The notes below the pieces were generated by a model. That model was given only the letters and a program-made list of their open reading frames with translations. It was not told where the DNA came from and did no database searches. DNA of 64,000 bases from positions 62,001 through 126,000 of the forward strand of contig CAVYXQ010000029.1 of assembly GCA_963772555.1 (NCBI GenBank), written 5' to 3'. Origin of the DNA: Roseiarcus sp963772555 (GTDB taxonomy: Bacteria; Pseudomonadota; Alphaproteobacteria; Rhizobiales; Beijerinckiaceae). The position numbers were made by a program, and so were the translations under genes. Positions 1-9,095 of the stretch are shown piece after piece (position 1 is the stretch's first letter; each line of letters starts with the position of its first letter).

Positions 1-114
1 GGAATACGCGAACAGGAGAGCGGCGACGACGATCCCGCCGATAATGATCGCCACTCCGGCCAGCTCGAGCAGCCTCGCAAGCTGATCCACGTAGGCGTGC
101 ACGTTCTCGGTCAT
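1..114 (-). CDS. DUF1622-like membrane protein, N-terminal fragment (cut by window edge)
   Basis: Only the first 38 codons are inside the window. The reading frame starts MTENVHAYVDQLARLLELAG and runs into a hydrophobic stretch (about residues 18-36, GVAIIIGGIVVAALLFAY), so the protein is membrane-anchored by its N-terminus. The arrangement of an amphipathic lead followed by a GVAIIIGG-type helix resembles DUF1622 proteins, small inner-membrane proteins of unknown function. The assignment rests on this short stretch only. It would be transcribed leftward, away from the cysteine-rich gene that ends at 324, and the 209 bases between them presumably carry its promoter. Confidence 0.45.
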   Translation of the reverse strand, partial: MTENVHAYVDQLARLLELAGVAIIIGGIVVAALLFAYS

Positions 115-323
115 GAAGGAAAGCTCCGAGCGGCTGTTTCAGGCGAGCGCCAAGATAGCCTAAATCGCTATCGCGCTTATCTCGATTTGCCGTGAGAAAC
201 GATTGTCTGGCTCGCCCAACGGGAGGGGCGCTTCACGCAGAAGTTTCTTTCGAGCTGCGCCGTTGTTTACATGCAACGAAGCCCGCCAGAAAAAGGGTTG
301 AAAGCCGACGCTCCCGCTGGGCG

Positions 324-702
324 CTACCGATCGCTGCCAGGAGAGGCGATGAACGCCAGCGCTCCTTTGCAGCGATCGCTGAGTTCGCCGAGATGCGGCT
401 TCATGCAGCTCGCGATGCTCCCATAGATTGCGTCGGGGCAGAAATGCTGGATGTCCGCGTGGCACTCGTTAGCTACCCAGGCGGCCCTCGACAGCCTTGC
501 TGAGCAGCCCACAGAGTTTACCGATGTGCAACTCTATGCACGCGCGAATGCGTCCTTCGCCCGGCGTTATGCCCGTGCATACAGACTTAAGATCGACCGC
601 GCAAAACCGCGACAGGGCGTGCGGCGCCGCGCCGACCGCTGCCGTGGAACCGGACAGCAGCAGCGCCGCGCCCAGCGCGAACATCATTGACCTCTTTGCC
701 AT
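324..702 (-). pseudogene. Cysteine-rich repeat secreted protein, copy A (frameshifted)
   Basis: The gene starts MAKRSMMFALGAALLLSG, a clear Sec signal peptide, then carries two cysteine-rich repeats of the PF00839 type: CAVDLKSVCTGITPGEGRI, then ANECHADIQHFCPDAIYG after the break. The frame breaks near 508-516. Upstream it reads HIGKLCGLLSKAV, while the next frame continues GCSARLSRAAWVANEC. The intact paralogue at 10456-10821 reads SELSVGCSSRLSKAAW at the same place. Losing two bases of a CTCTCT run, or gaining one G in GGG, explains the shift. If unrepaired, the product stops after about 77 residues. It lies 17 bases downstream of the hypothetical gene at 720-1157, as in copy B. The function of the family is unknown; it is probably periplasmic. 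Confidence 0.75.
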
Positions 703-719
703 GCTTTCCTCCCATTCCG

Positions 720-1157
720 CTATGGCTTCAGAAGATCCCAGTTGTCTTCGTATTGCTCCACTGCTTCGACATCGATGAATGCAAAATCGCGCCAGTCCGG
801 CGGCTGACGGAGCGCAGCCCGCAAGTTGCTGTTCCGGGTCACGAAGAAACGGGTGCGGTTCGGATTTTTTTCGTGGCCAAGGAGGACAAAGACCGTGACT
901 TGATTTGCAACAGCTCCGGCGAAGTGCGAACTGCGGACATACCACGGAGGCACATGCACGGTCCTCACATGAACGGGCTCCGTTGGCGAGCCATGCAGTC
1001 CGACAAGAATGTCATATTCGTTGGTGCGGCGGTCGGCGAGCCGCGCATCGAAACCGCGTCTGGAGAGTTCGTCGATCACCCGTCTCGCGCCGGTCGGGCC
1101 TGCCGGAGCGTGCGACCTTCGCTTCTTTTTGGCCTTGCCCTCAGCGATCGTCCTCAT
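720..1157 (-). CDS. Hypothetical protein with weak PD-(D/E)XK-like layout, copy A
   Basis: This 145-residue soluble protein has a very basic N-terminus (KAKKKRRSHAPAG, about residues 9-21). A core follows with the order RRVIDELSRRGFDA, then YDILVGLHG, then VHVRTVHVPPWYV, then VTVFVLLG, TRFFVTRNSNL and a C-terminal NWDLLK. The helix-strand order and the D(I)LV ... VHVRT pair recall PD-(D/E)XK-type proteins, whose usual spelling is D..V...(E/Q)V(K). Here lysine is replaced by arginine, so catalysis is doubtful, and this comparison is inference only. The ATG at 1157 was chosen because a longer frame to 1208 overlaps the DUF2252 gene. It sits between DUF2252 and the cysteine-rich gene on the same strand. 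A truncated paralogue lies at 10862-11110. Confidence 0.6.
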   Translation of the reverse strand: MRTIAEGKAKKKRRSHAPAGPTGARRVIDELSRRGFDARLADRRTNEYDILVGLHGSPTEPVHVRTVHVPPWYVRSSHFAGAVANQVTVFVLLGHEKNPNRTRFFVTRNSNLRAALRQPPDWRDFAFIDVEAVEQYEDNWDLLKP

Positions 1158-1185
1158 GACCCAAAACTCACGCCGGCGCCGACGC

Positions 1186-2599
1186 TCAATCCTCGGACGT
1201 GATTGCAATTCGCCCCTCCCGGATCGCTTTGACGAAGGCGCGGTGGTCGCGAAGGTTCTGGTCGGCGTATTCGACCGCGAACTCGCACACCGCGTCGTCG
1301 AAGGTCGTGTTGGAGCCCATATAGCCGGCGATCATCGCGGGATCGCCGGATCGAGCGTGCGCCCGAGCCAGCGCCCAGGCGCAAAGCTTGCCGTACTCCC
1401 GCAGCATCGCGACGTCCCAGTCCTCCAGCATGGCAGAGATCTTGGCGTCGCGAAGCTGGCGGAAGTAATAGTCGCGGCCGTTCAGTCCTCGCGTCCAGCC
1501 CAGGAAAATGTCGCTTGCCGACTGCATGAGCCGCTGGCCGACCACGACCCGCTCGCCCTGGTTCTTGTGCAGGCACTTGCCGGCATAGGGCTCGAGCACC
1601 GACTTCCGCGCTTCCTTGACCTGGAGGAAAATCGGATCGTTGTCCGCCGCCATGAACAGTCCAAGGGCGCAGAACGTGCCGACGCTGCCGACGCCGACGA
1701 CCTTGATCGCGAAGTCGAACAGGTGGAAGCGATCGAACAGCGTCCGAACGTGCTCGGGCAACGTTTTCCGATAACGTTCCAGCGCGTCGGCATAGCCCGA
1801 CGCGACGCCCGGAGCCTGCGCCTCGGTGGGGTGGAAGATCAGTGGCGGCTCGTCCCTGATCCTTGGCGCCGAACCCAAATGCTCGACCAGCTTGGGGAAC
1901 AGGCTTTCCGGAAGGCTTTTCCGGCGCGCCTGTTCAACTCTTTGCCTGACGCGCTCGACCTCATCGCCGGTCGGCAGGACCTTCAGAACGCGGTCGAGAT
2001 CGATGCGGTCATACCAGACGTCCAACGCGCGCATCGAAGCGTAGTCGACCATTCGCTCACGGTAGGAGCACACCGAGTCCGTCGCAGCCTTGGCCGCCTC
2101 GCTGTCAGGCAGGTCGAGATGCCGGGCGGCGATGACGATGCTCGCCGTCAGGCGCTTGACGTCCCACTCCCAAGGCGCCGGGAGGGTCTCGTCGAAATCG
2201 TTGATGTCGAAGAAGATGTTGCGCTCCGGCGTGGCGAAACCGCCGAAATTCATGAGGTGGGCGTCGCCGCAGGCCTGTACGCGAAGCCCGGTTGTTGGCG
2301 TCAAGGCGAGATCGGCCGCCATGACCGCGGCCGAGCCGCGATAGAAGGCGAAAGGCGATTGCGCCATCCGCCCGAAGCGGACGGGGATCAATTCCGGCAT
2401 CCGGCCTTCATTTGAACTCGTGCAGAAGCTCGATCGGATCCCGCCGGTCTTTGGGCGGTTTCCAGCCGCCGTGCGCAACGCGCGGTGTGGCGTCGCGCAG
2501 CGCCTTGCCTGCAACCCGGCGTTCGTCTGCAGAGATGTACCCCGCTGGAGAACTAGCGGCGTCGTTTGTCGGGTCGCGTGCCGGTATCGTCTTGCGCAT
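1186..2599 (-). CDS. DUF2252 family protein (frameshift near its N-terminus)
   Basis: About 470 residues match the DUF2252 pattern: FGRMAQSPFAFYRGSA, then VQACGDAHLMNFGGFATP, FDINDFDETLPAPWEWDVKR, and a C-terminal QLRDAKISAMLEDW ... YMGSNTTFDDAV. The family resembles aminoglycoside/choline-kinase folds, but its substrate is unknown. The start (ATG 2599, GGGAG upstream) gives MRKTIPARDP and leads to WKPPKDRRDPIELLHE. The frame then breaks at 2408-2416. Removing one base of the TTT or AA run on the plus strand rejoins it to NEGRMPELIPVRFGRM. Without repair, translation could restart at ATG 2400 and lose about 65 residues. It heads the minus-strand run DUF2252 - hypothetical - cysteine-rich protein. 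Confidence 0.8.
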
Positions 2600-2649
2600 G
2601 CTTGGCGCTCTGCTCCCAAAAAAGGCAAACCTCGCGGGCTCAAATGTCC

Positions 2650-2922
2650 TTACCACCAGCGCGGGGCGGCGAAGGTCCCGTGAATGGGCGTGGGCTGACT
2701 GAAGCCGCTATGTGCGTAGCTGTGGCCGGCCGCGCCCTGCGGTATGTGCCCTGTTCGTGGGTGTCCTCTGGTCGTCACACGGGAGCTGCCGGGCTGGATA
2801 ATGTAGTGATGACCGGCGCGAGGCTGTGCGCCGGGGCGCTGCTGAAGTGTCTGGGCCGGCGCCGGAAGAGAAGAGCAGAGCAAGGCAGCAAGCGCCGCGA
2901 CGAACCCAGATGATCGAAACAT
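2650..2922 (-). CDS. Small secreted protein, function unknown
   Basis: This is a 90-residue protein with a signal peptide MFRSSGFVAALAALLCSS and a probable AxA cleavage site (PAPAQ). The mature part is rich in Gly, His, Pro and Arg (RPGAQPRAGHHYIIQPG, HIPQGAAGHSYAHSGF) and ends APRWW. No conserved enzymatic motif is visible. GGGGAAAA lies about six bases before the ATG. It sits just downstream of fabI on the same strand with a 47-base gap, so it could be co-transcribed. Low-complexity secreted proteins of this kind are common in Hyphomicrobiales; no function can be assigned. Confidence 0.55.
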   Translation of the reverse strand: MFRSSGFVAALAALLCSSLPAPAQTLQQRPGAQPRAGHHYIIQPGSSRVTTRGHPRTGHIPQGAAGHSYAHSGFSQPTPIHGTFAAPRWW

Positions 2923-2969
2923 TCGAGTTTTTCCCCGGCCCCAGAGCTGGACCCAAAATTGCATATCGT

Positions 2970-3752
2970 CTAGGCGACAAGGTTGGCGCCGCCGTCGACA
3001 TAAACGACGCTGCCGGTGATGCGCCGCGCGAGCGGCGTCGCCAGATAGGCGCAGGCAAATCCGACGTCCATAATGTCGACAAGTTCCCCGAGGGGCGCCT
3101 TGTGAGCGGCCTCGCTCAGCATGATCTCGAAATCCTTCAGGCCGGAGGCCGCTCGCGTCTTCAACGGACCTGGGGAAATCGCGTGCACGCGGATGCCCTG
3201 CGGGCCGAGCTCATAGGCCAAATAACGGCAGGCCGCTTCCAATGCCGCCTTGACCGGGCCCATGACGTTGTAGTTGGCGACAACTCGGTTGGCGCCGTAA
3301 TAACTCATCGCAAACATCGTTCCGCCCTGCGTCATCAATGGCGCAGCGAGTTTCGCCATTCTGACGAAGGAGTGACACGAGATATCCATCGCCTTGGCAA
3401 AACCTTCCGCGGAACAATTCAGAAGTCCGCCCTGCAGATCGCCCTTAGGGGCGAAAGCAATCGAATGGACGAGAATGTCCAACCGGCCCCACCGCGCCCG
3501 GATCTCATCGAACACAGTTTCCAACTGTCCTGGAACGGCGACATCCACCGCTCCGGTGATCGAGGCTCCGAGCTCGCGCGCAAGCGGCTCGACATGGGGT
3601 CTTGCCTTGTCGTTGAGCCACGTGATGGCAAGCTCCGCACCGACCGTGCGAAACGCCTTCGCGCAGCCGTAGGCAATCGAATCCTCGTTCGCCACCCCGA
3701 TCACCAGCGCTTTTTGTCCCGTAAGAACCGGCCTGAGCTCGCCGTCGACCAT
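2970..3752 (-). CDS. fabI: Enoyl-[acyl-carrier-protein] reductase (NADH), FabI type
   Basis: The 260-residue protein has the usual FabI length. It shows the atypical SDR cofactor motif GVANEDSIAYGCAKA (about residues 18-32), the core DILVHSIAFAPKGDLQGG, and the FabI catalytic Tyr-x6-Lys in Y-NVMGPV-K, preceded by SYYGANRVV. FabI reduces trans-2-enoyl-ACP in the last step of each fatty-acid elongation cycle. It lies 11 bases after pta and in line with a DUF3141 gene. Operons of DUF3141, phosphotransacetylase, acetate kinase and FabI occur in alphaproteobacteria, and there this copy is usually an additional FabI, so it may not be the essential housekeeping copy. No acetate kinase gene is present here. 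Confidence 0.93.
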   Translation of the reverse strand: MVDGELRPVLTGQKALVIGVANEDSIAYGCAKAFRTVGAELAITWLNDKARPHVEPLARELGASITGAVDVAVPGQLETVFDEIRARWGRLDILVHSIAFAPKGDLQGGLLNCSAEGFAKAMDISCHSFVRMAKLAAPLMTQGGTMFAMSYYGANRVVANYNVMGPVKAALEAACRYLAYELGPQGIRVHAISPGPLKTRAASGLKDFEIMLSEAAHKAPLGELVDIMDVGFACAYLATPLARRITGSVVYVDGGANLVA

Positions 3753-3763
3753 TGACTTTTCCT

Positions 3764-4729
3764 TCAGCGAATTGCCGCGGGTGCAGATCTGCGCCTCGCC
3801 GCGGCCACCATGACGGCGACCGCGCAAGACGCAAGGCGACTGAGCAGGGAATCGGCACGGCTGGTGAGAATGATCGGCACGCGCGCGCCGAGGACGATGC
3901 CGGCAGCGTCCGCGTTCGCCAGGAAGGAGAGGCTCTTGGCGAGCATGTTGCCGGCCTCGAGGTCTGGAACAACGAGAATGTTCGCACGGCCCGCGACCGG
4001 CGACGCAATCTTCTTGATCGCCGCCGCCTCCGGGCTGATCGCGTTGTCGAGCGCGAGCGGCCCGTCGAGCAGAGCCCCGGTTATCTGGCCCCGGTCCGCC
4101 ATCTTGCACAGGGCCGCCGCTTCGACCGTCGAGGGCACCTTCGAAGTCACAGTCTCCATCGCGCTTAAGATCGCCACCCGAACCTCATCCAGGCCCATCG
4201 CGTGAGCGAGATCGATCGCGTTCTGGATGATATCGACTTTCGCGTCGAGATCAGGCGCGATGTTGACCGCCGCGTCGGTGATGATCAACGCATCGGCGCG
4301 ACCCGGAACGTCCATGATGAAGCAATGGCTGATCCTTCGGGCGGTGCGAATTCCGCCCGTCTTCGAGACGACCGCGCCCATCAGTTCGTCGGTGTGCAGG
4401 CTGCCCTTCATCAGCGCTTCAGCCCCGGCCGTGCGCACCAGTTCCACAGCCTTTTCGGCCGCGGCGTGGCTGTGTTCGGCGTCGACGAGCTCCAGGTTCC
4501 GGATGTCGAAACCGATCTCCTCGGCCGTCCGGCGGATCCGTTCGACCGGACCGACCAGGATCGGCTCGATAAGCCCCAGCCGCATCGCCTCGGCCGCTCC
4601 GCGCATCGAAAACTCGTCGCAGGGATGCGCGACGGCGACCTTGATCGCGCTTTGCTTCTGCGCGGCCTCGATGAGCCGCTGGTATTTCTCGTGATGCGTC
4701 GTCGCGACGTCTCCCGGCGCGTCAGCCAT
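3764..4729 (-). CDS. Phosphate acetyl/butyryltransferase (Pta-type)
   Basis: This 321-residue protein corresponds to the phosphate acetyl/butyryltransferase domain (PTA_PTB) without an N-terminal regulatory or hydratase domain. Visible family stretches are IKVAVAHPCDEFSMRGA, EALMKGSLHTDELMGAVV, RISHCFIMDVPGR, ITDAAVNIAPDL and ITGALLDGPLALDNAIS. The enzyme would interconvert acetyl-CoA (or another short acyl-CoA) and acyl phosphate. The ATG at 4729 overlaps the last codons of the DUF3141 gene by eight bases, which suggests translational coupling, and fabI follows after 11 bases. The usual partner acetate kinase is absent between pta and fabI, so acyl phosphate must be used by a kinase encoded elsewhere. 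Substrate choice (acetyl or butyryl) is not resolved. Confidence 0.88.
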   Translation of the reverse strand: MADAPGDVATTHHEKYQRLIEAAQKQSAIKVAVAHPCDEFSMRGAAEAMRLGLIEPILVGPVERIRRTAEEIGFDIRNLELVDAEHSHAAAEKAVELVRTAGAEALMKGSLHTDELMGAVVSKTGGIRTARRISHCFIMDVPGRADALIITDAAVNIAPDLDAKVDIIQNAIDLAHAMGLDEVRVAILSAMETVTSKVPSTVEAAALCKMADRGQITGALLDGPLALDNAISPEAAAIKKIASPVAGRANILVVPDLEAGNMLAKSLSFLANADAAGIVLGARVPIILTSRADSLLSRLASCAVAVMVAAARRRSAPAAIR

Positions 4730-6894
4730 TGGCCTTCCTCGATTTCGCCGGCGACGCGCCGAACAGCTTCTCAACTCGCGCCAACCGGCGTCGACCTTCG
4801 GCGTCCAAGGCGCCCGTCGCGCCAGCGAGCTGGCGCAGCGCCTCGAGCGCTGCGGCGGTTTCCGCCTCACCGTTCTCGAGCAGCTTCGGCAGGGCGGCGA
4901 TCGCGCGTTCCTCGTCGAGCAGCACGAGCTGGAGCTGCTCGCTCAGCATGTCTCGGAATCGCGGCAGGCTCAGGCGCTCGTTCGACTTGCGCATCTCACG
5001 GATGGCTTTCAACGTCCGGTACCCCCTCTCGTCGAACGCCGCATCGGGCCTTCGCACATGGATCAGCGCGCGCAGCACCGCCTCCTCGACGCCGCCCTCC
5101 TCGAATTTCCGGTCGAGAGCCGAGCGCAATTCGGCCGCGGCGGCTTCGCGCACGAAGATCGCGCTCGACCTGCCGCGGCGCGCCATCGCCCTGCGCGCCG
5201 AGCCCGACCATCGCTTGCAAGAGCGGCGAGCCGTAGGTCGTGAGAAAGAGCGCCTCGGTCATGCTGTCGCGGATTTGGCCCCAGCTCTCCAGGGCGGCTG
5301 TGATCCAGGACGAGGCTTGCTTCTCCGCAGCGAGCAGCGGATTGTCGGCGCTGACCGGCTTCCGGTTGGCGCGAACCTGCTCCGCCATCGGCTTGATCGC
5401 CGACATGAACGGGTTCCGGTCGGAGAAAATTTCGAAGCGCAGACGGTTTGGGTGCAAGTGGCGCATCGCCTCGGCCATCGGCTCCCTGGCGGCGGCGCGA
5501 ACCCAGGGTTCGGCGAAAGTGCGATAGAGGCCGAGATTGATCTCGGACAGCCGCGCCACCGTCGCGAAGCGCTTGTCGTCCTCCGGGCTGTTGACGCCGA
5601 AGGCGCGGATGTCGTCGAGCGTTCGCGGCTCGAGGCGGAAGAGATATTTGCCATCGGCGAGCTCGCGGTTCGCCGTATCCTCGCCGACGTCGCTGATGAC
5701 GGCCTCGTAAAGACCGGGCGGCGTCGCCTCGATCATTTCCATGCAGGAGACGAACTCCCTGTGCTCCTTCGCCGCCACCTTGCCCGAGACGAAGATGCCG
5801 AGGTGGCCAATGCTTTGATGCAGCGAATAGATGATCGTCTGCCCGTTGGCGACGATCTCGGCCGCGTCGTCGTAGAGATCGAGTATCCAGTCCAGCGCCT
5901 GCTGCGGCGGGGTGATGTCGTCGCCCCAGGAACAGAAGCAGACGATCGGCGACTTGATGTTGCGCAGATCGACACGCACGCCGTCGGAGGTGCGAATCTC
6001 GCCGGTTGCGAGCTTGTTGCCAACGAACAGGTTGTCCGCGATCCACTGCATCTCGCTTGCGTTCAGCAGTACCGGGCTGCCCCACCAGGTTTCGAAGTCG
6101 AGGAATCGCTCGGTTTCCGTATCGACCTTGGAATAGACGTTGTAGGGCTTGGTCCAATAGGTGTTGGCGGGATTGAGCGACTCGAAATTGGCGACGAGGC
6201 CGGCGCCGTCGAAAATCCCTGCGCCCATGTCGCCGGCGAGCGCGGTCAGCCACGTGCCGCCGAGCGTCCCGCCAAGATAGCGCATCGGATTCTTGCCGCG
6301 AACGCCGGCCCAATAGGAGAGTGGAGTTCCGGCCAACATGATCACCCCGGCCAATTCGGGACGGACCGCCGCCGTCATCATGACCTGCCAGCCGGCCTGG
6401 CAATTGGCGATGACGATCGGCTTGCCTTCGGCCTCGGGATGTCGCTTCGCGACCTCTTCGAGAAAGATCGCCTCGGCGCGGCACACGTCCTCGATCGTCT
6501 GCCCCGGAACCGGATTCGGCAGGAAGCCGATGAAATAGACCGAGTGGCCGGCGCGGAGCGCCACGCCGATCTCGCTTTCGGGCTTCATGCCGCCGATTCC
6601 TGGCCCATGGCCCGCGCGGGGATCGACCACGACGATCGGCGGCTTCGCCGGATCGATCGTCACCTCCGCCGGCGGAACGATGCGCACGAGCGCGTAATTG
6701 ACCGGAGGCTCCAGCTTGCGGCCGTCGAGCACGACTTCGGCGGGGAAGCTCAGCACATGCGGCGCTTCCTTGGCCGCCTGCGCAACCTGGATGTTGCCCC
6801 GCTCGTTGAGAGTCTCGAGGAACAGCACGCCGCGTTGCCACGCGTCCGTCCAATATTGCGCGGCCGCGCCCGACATTATCTTTTCCTGCGCCAT
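4722..6894 (-). CDS. DUF3141 protein, alpha/beta-hydrolase with PHA-synthase-like fold (frameshift near C-terminus)
   Basis: The protein starts at ATG 6894 behind a strong GGGAGG. It shows an alpha/beta-hydrolase core: PIVVVDPRAGHGPGIGGMK, the nucleophile elbow region IANCQAGWQVMM (Cys in place of Ser, as in PHA synthases), a late Asp in CSWGDDITPPQQ and His in SLHQSIGHLGIF. DUF3141 proteins are usually 720-800 residues. Here the frame breaks near 5155, and the next frame carries the expected tail REAAAAELRSALDRKFEEGG through ARVEKLFGASPAKSRKANG. One extra T in a TT pair explains it. The gene leads the operon DUF3141-pta-fabI. A role in short-chain acyl or polyhydroxyalkanoate metabolism is inferred from context only. 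Confidence 0.85.
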
Positions 6895-7059
6895 GAACGC
6901 CTCCCTCGCCCGTCAGGACGCCACAGCGAAGACCCGCTGCCTATCTTTCACGCGCGGACGCCCTCAATCATTTCTAAAGCGAACTCGTGAGGGGCCCATT
7001 GATGTTCGTCAAGCGGCGCCTCCTTCCATCAAGGTTGGGGGGAGCCTCGATATCAACAG

Positions 7060-8817
7060 TCAGAGCGGGCATTTCATCAAAGTGGTGGCGAGCACTGGAT
7101 CGCCGGTTGGGCTATAGAACATTTCGCTATCGGATCTGAGTTTCACGTGAACAGTCCGTGACGTGTAGCTGATGGAGTCCTGACATTCCGCGTTCAGTTT
7201 GAGCGCGCCGCCCTCTTTGGACGCGCTCTCCACTTGACAAGTAGCGGAAGGCAGCCGGATCCGCTGCGCCTCGACGATTGCGGCTTGCGCAAATTTATCC
7301 ATAGGCTGCCGGAACGCCAACGCCTTGCCGCGTCGCTGGAAGAGTTTGGCGCAGTCGGCCTCAGACGGAGCCCAAGCTCCAATCAGCTGCCTGAGGCTGT
7401 CGGGAGCGAACTCGGCCGCGGGCTCCTGCTCGGTGGACGCGGACGTGTCTGTCTCCGCCGGGGGCGAAGGCGCGGGCGCCTCTGCAATTGGCGCCGCAGC
7501 ACGCGCTTCCGGGGCGGGCGTAGGAGCAGGAGCTGCCGCCTGCGCTATTGGCGTAGGAGCGGGCGCAGCCGTCGGCGCCTGCGTGACGGCCGCAGGAGCG
7601 GGCGCTGTCGTAGGCGCCTGTGCGGCGGGCGGCGGAGCGGGCGCTGCGGTCTGCGCGGACGGCGCCGAAGCAGGAGCGCGCGTAGGAGCGCGCTCTGCGG
7701 GCGCCGGAGCGGGCGCTTCGGTGACGGGCGGGGACGCGGGCTCAGGCGGAAGCTTGACTTCCAGCTGGGTCGGCCATTTCGCATCTGGCTTGGTGCGCAC
7801 GAATCCCGAGCCGCGCAATCCGGTCTCCACCCTGCCGTAGTATGTCCTCAGAACCTGGCGATCGACCCTGAGCTGGACACGGAACATCAGCTTTTCGCGC
7901 TCGGACTCTGTTTCGACGGTCTTGGGCGTGAATTGCGCGTCGGACGCGACAAAGCTGACTTCTGCTGGAATGACGTAGTCGGGGACCGCATCAAGGATGA
8001 CCCGGGCTTCGTCACCTATTCCAAGCCTGCCGGAGTCAGCCGCGTTAAGGAAAATGACCATGTAGAGGTCAGTGAGATCAAGAATCGTCACGATCGGTTC
8101 GCCGGCCGCGACGGTCTCGCCTTTTCGCGCCATCTGATACTGAACCTGCCCGTTCCGTGGCGACACGAGCGTGAGATCGTGGATCATCGACTCTATTTGC
8201 TCGGCTTTGGCTTCCGCAGACTTGATGGCGCTCTGCGCCTGATCCCTCCGGGCGGTCATGTTCTGGACCGCTGCTTCCGCCGACTCGTGGTTGCGCTGCC
8301 GCTCTTCGAATGCCTGCTTCGTAATGAAGCCGGACTTCATCAGCGCCTGTCCGCGCCCCAAATCGGACTTGGCGAATTCGAGCGCGCTCCGCCGCGAGGC
8401 GATTTCGGACTCGGCCCCCGCCAATCCGTCCTGCGCGGATTGCAACTCTGATTGCGCGGCCCGCAACTGCGCCTCGAATTCCGGCGACGACACTCTTCCG
8501 ATCACCTGACCGATGGCGACCTTGGTTCCCTCGCCCACCGAAATTTCCGCAAGCTGGCCAGGATATTTCGAGGACACATCGACCTGCGTCGCCTCGATGC
8601 GACCCTCCGCCTTGTCAATTCCATCAGGTAGCGTCTGGCCGCGCAATCGCGCGATCAATTTGCGGAGAGGCTGGGCGTGCGCTGAAGAAAGAAAGCCGTA
8701 GGAGCCGCTTTTTTTGGCATCCTCGACGTTCAAGGAGGGCAAGGCCGCTGCGCCCAAGAGCAGGGCGACCGCCATGACGCGCCAACGGCGGATTTTCATG
8801 TGGGGCTTCCCACGCAT
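7060..8817 (-). CDS. HlyD-family periplasmic adaptor with Ala/Pro linker and extra C-terminal domain
   Basis: Of 585 residues, 1-48 are a signal or anchor segment (RVMAVALLLGAAALPSL). Residues 65-330 form a membrane-fusion adaptor: a lipoyl-like half (GRIEATQVDVSSKYPGQLAE), a coiled coil (SELQSAQDGLAGAESEIASR and on) and a barrel region (VSPRNGQVQYQMARKGETVA). About 110 residues of Ala/Pro/Thr linker follow. The last 100 residues (LIGAWAPSEADCAKLFQRRG to SPTGDPVLATTLMKCPL) match the separate secreted protein at 16615-17041. The start at 8817 has a perfect AGGAGGT. No transporter or outer-membrane channel is adjacent. Adaptors normally link inner-membrane pumps to the cell exterior; the extra domain is probably periplasmic with paired cysteines. 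Confidence 0.85.
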   Translation of the reverse strand: MRGKPHMKIRRWRVMAVALLLGAAALPSLNVEDAKKSGSYGFLSSAHAQPLRKLIARLRGQTLPDGIDKAEGRIEATQVDVSSKYPGQLAEISVGEGTKVAIGQVIGRVSSPEFEAQLRAAQSELQSAQDGLAGAESEIASRRSALEFAKSDLGRGQALMKSGFITKQAFEERQRNHESAEAAVQNMTARRDQAQSAIKSAEAKAEQIESMIHDLTLVSPRNGQVQYQMARKGETVAAGEPIVTILDLTDLYMVIFLNAADSGRLGIGDEARVILDAVPDYVIPAEVSFVASDAQFTPKTVETESEREKLMFRVQLRVDRQVLRTYYGRVETGLRGSGFVRTKPDAKWPTQLEVKLPPEPASPPVTEAPAPAPAERAPTRAPASAPSAQTAAPAPPPAAQAPTTAPAPAAVTQAPTAAPAPTPIAQAAAPAPTPAPEARAAAPIAEAPAPSPPAETDTSASTEQEPAAEFAPDSLRQLIGAWAPSEADCAKLFQRRGKALAFRQPMDKFAQAAIVEAQRIRLPSATCQVESASKEGGALKLNAECQDSISYTSRTVHVKLRSDSEMFYSPTGDPVLATTLMKCPL

Positions 8818-8881
8818 GATACCTCCTACCCGACGGCAACAGCGCGGCTCGCCGGAGCAGGTGACGGGCGCGCTCGGCGCC

Positions 8882-9095
8882 TCAGCAATTATACACGCCG
8901 GTCGCGCAGCGGCGCGTCGTCCTGCGCGCCGCGCCGGCGACGCTGACGGGCGTCAACGGGCGCCCCACGCGCGCCTCAGCGGTCGCGACGTAGCTGCTTA
9001 CCCCGGGGACCGAGAGCCGCTCGCCAACCTCCATCGCCGTCAGCCCCAGCATCACGACTCTCAAGGGAGAGGCCAAACTTCTTCAATTTTGTCAT
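8882..9095 (-). CDS. Small secreted RPLTP-type protein (frameshift in signal peptide)
   Basis: The conserved part reads VATAEARVGRPLTPVSVAG followed by ARRTTRRCATGVYNC, a short secreted-protein signature common in Hyphomicrobiales. The natural start is ATG 9095, with GGAGG seven bases upstream inside the preceding gene and an ATGA overlap with its stop. From that ATG the frame gives MTKLKKFGLSL and then leaves the conserved frame. Removing one base of the GGG run at 9065-9067 rejoins MTKLKKFGLSL to RVVMLGLTAMEV and the conserved part, giving a plausible signal peptide. A TTG at 9076 would otherwise start the conserved frame. The coupling to the OmpA-DUF2092 gene suggests a joint function, which is unknown. 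Confidence 0.6.

Noticed and set aside
1009..2415. 468-codon plus-strand open frame
   Set aside because: It is antisense to DUF2252, whose conserved motifs prove the minus strand.
4729..6990. 753-codon open frame on the plus strand
   Set aside because: It is antisense to the pta/DUF3141 genes, rich in Arg/Asp/Gly with no known motif, and is produced by the codon bias of the real genes.
7500..7740. Repetitive GC-rich tract
   Set aside because: It encodes the Ala/Pro/Thr linker of the adaptor protein and is not a separate element.
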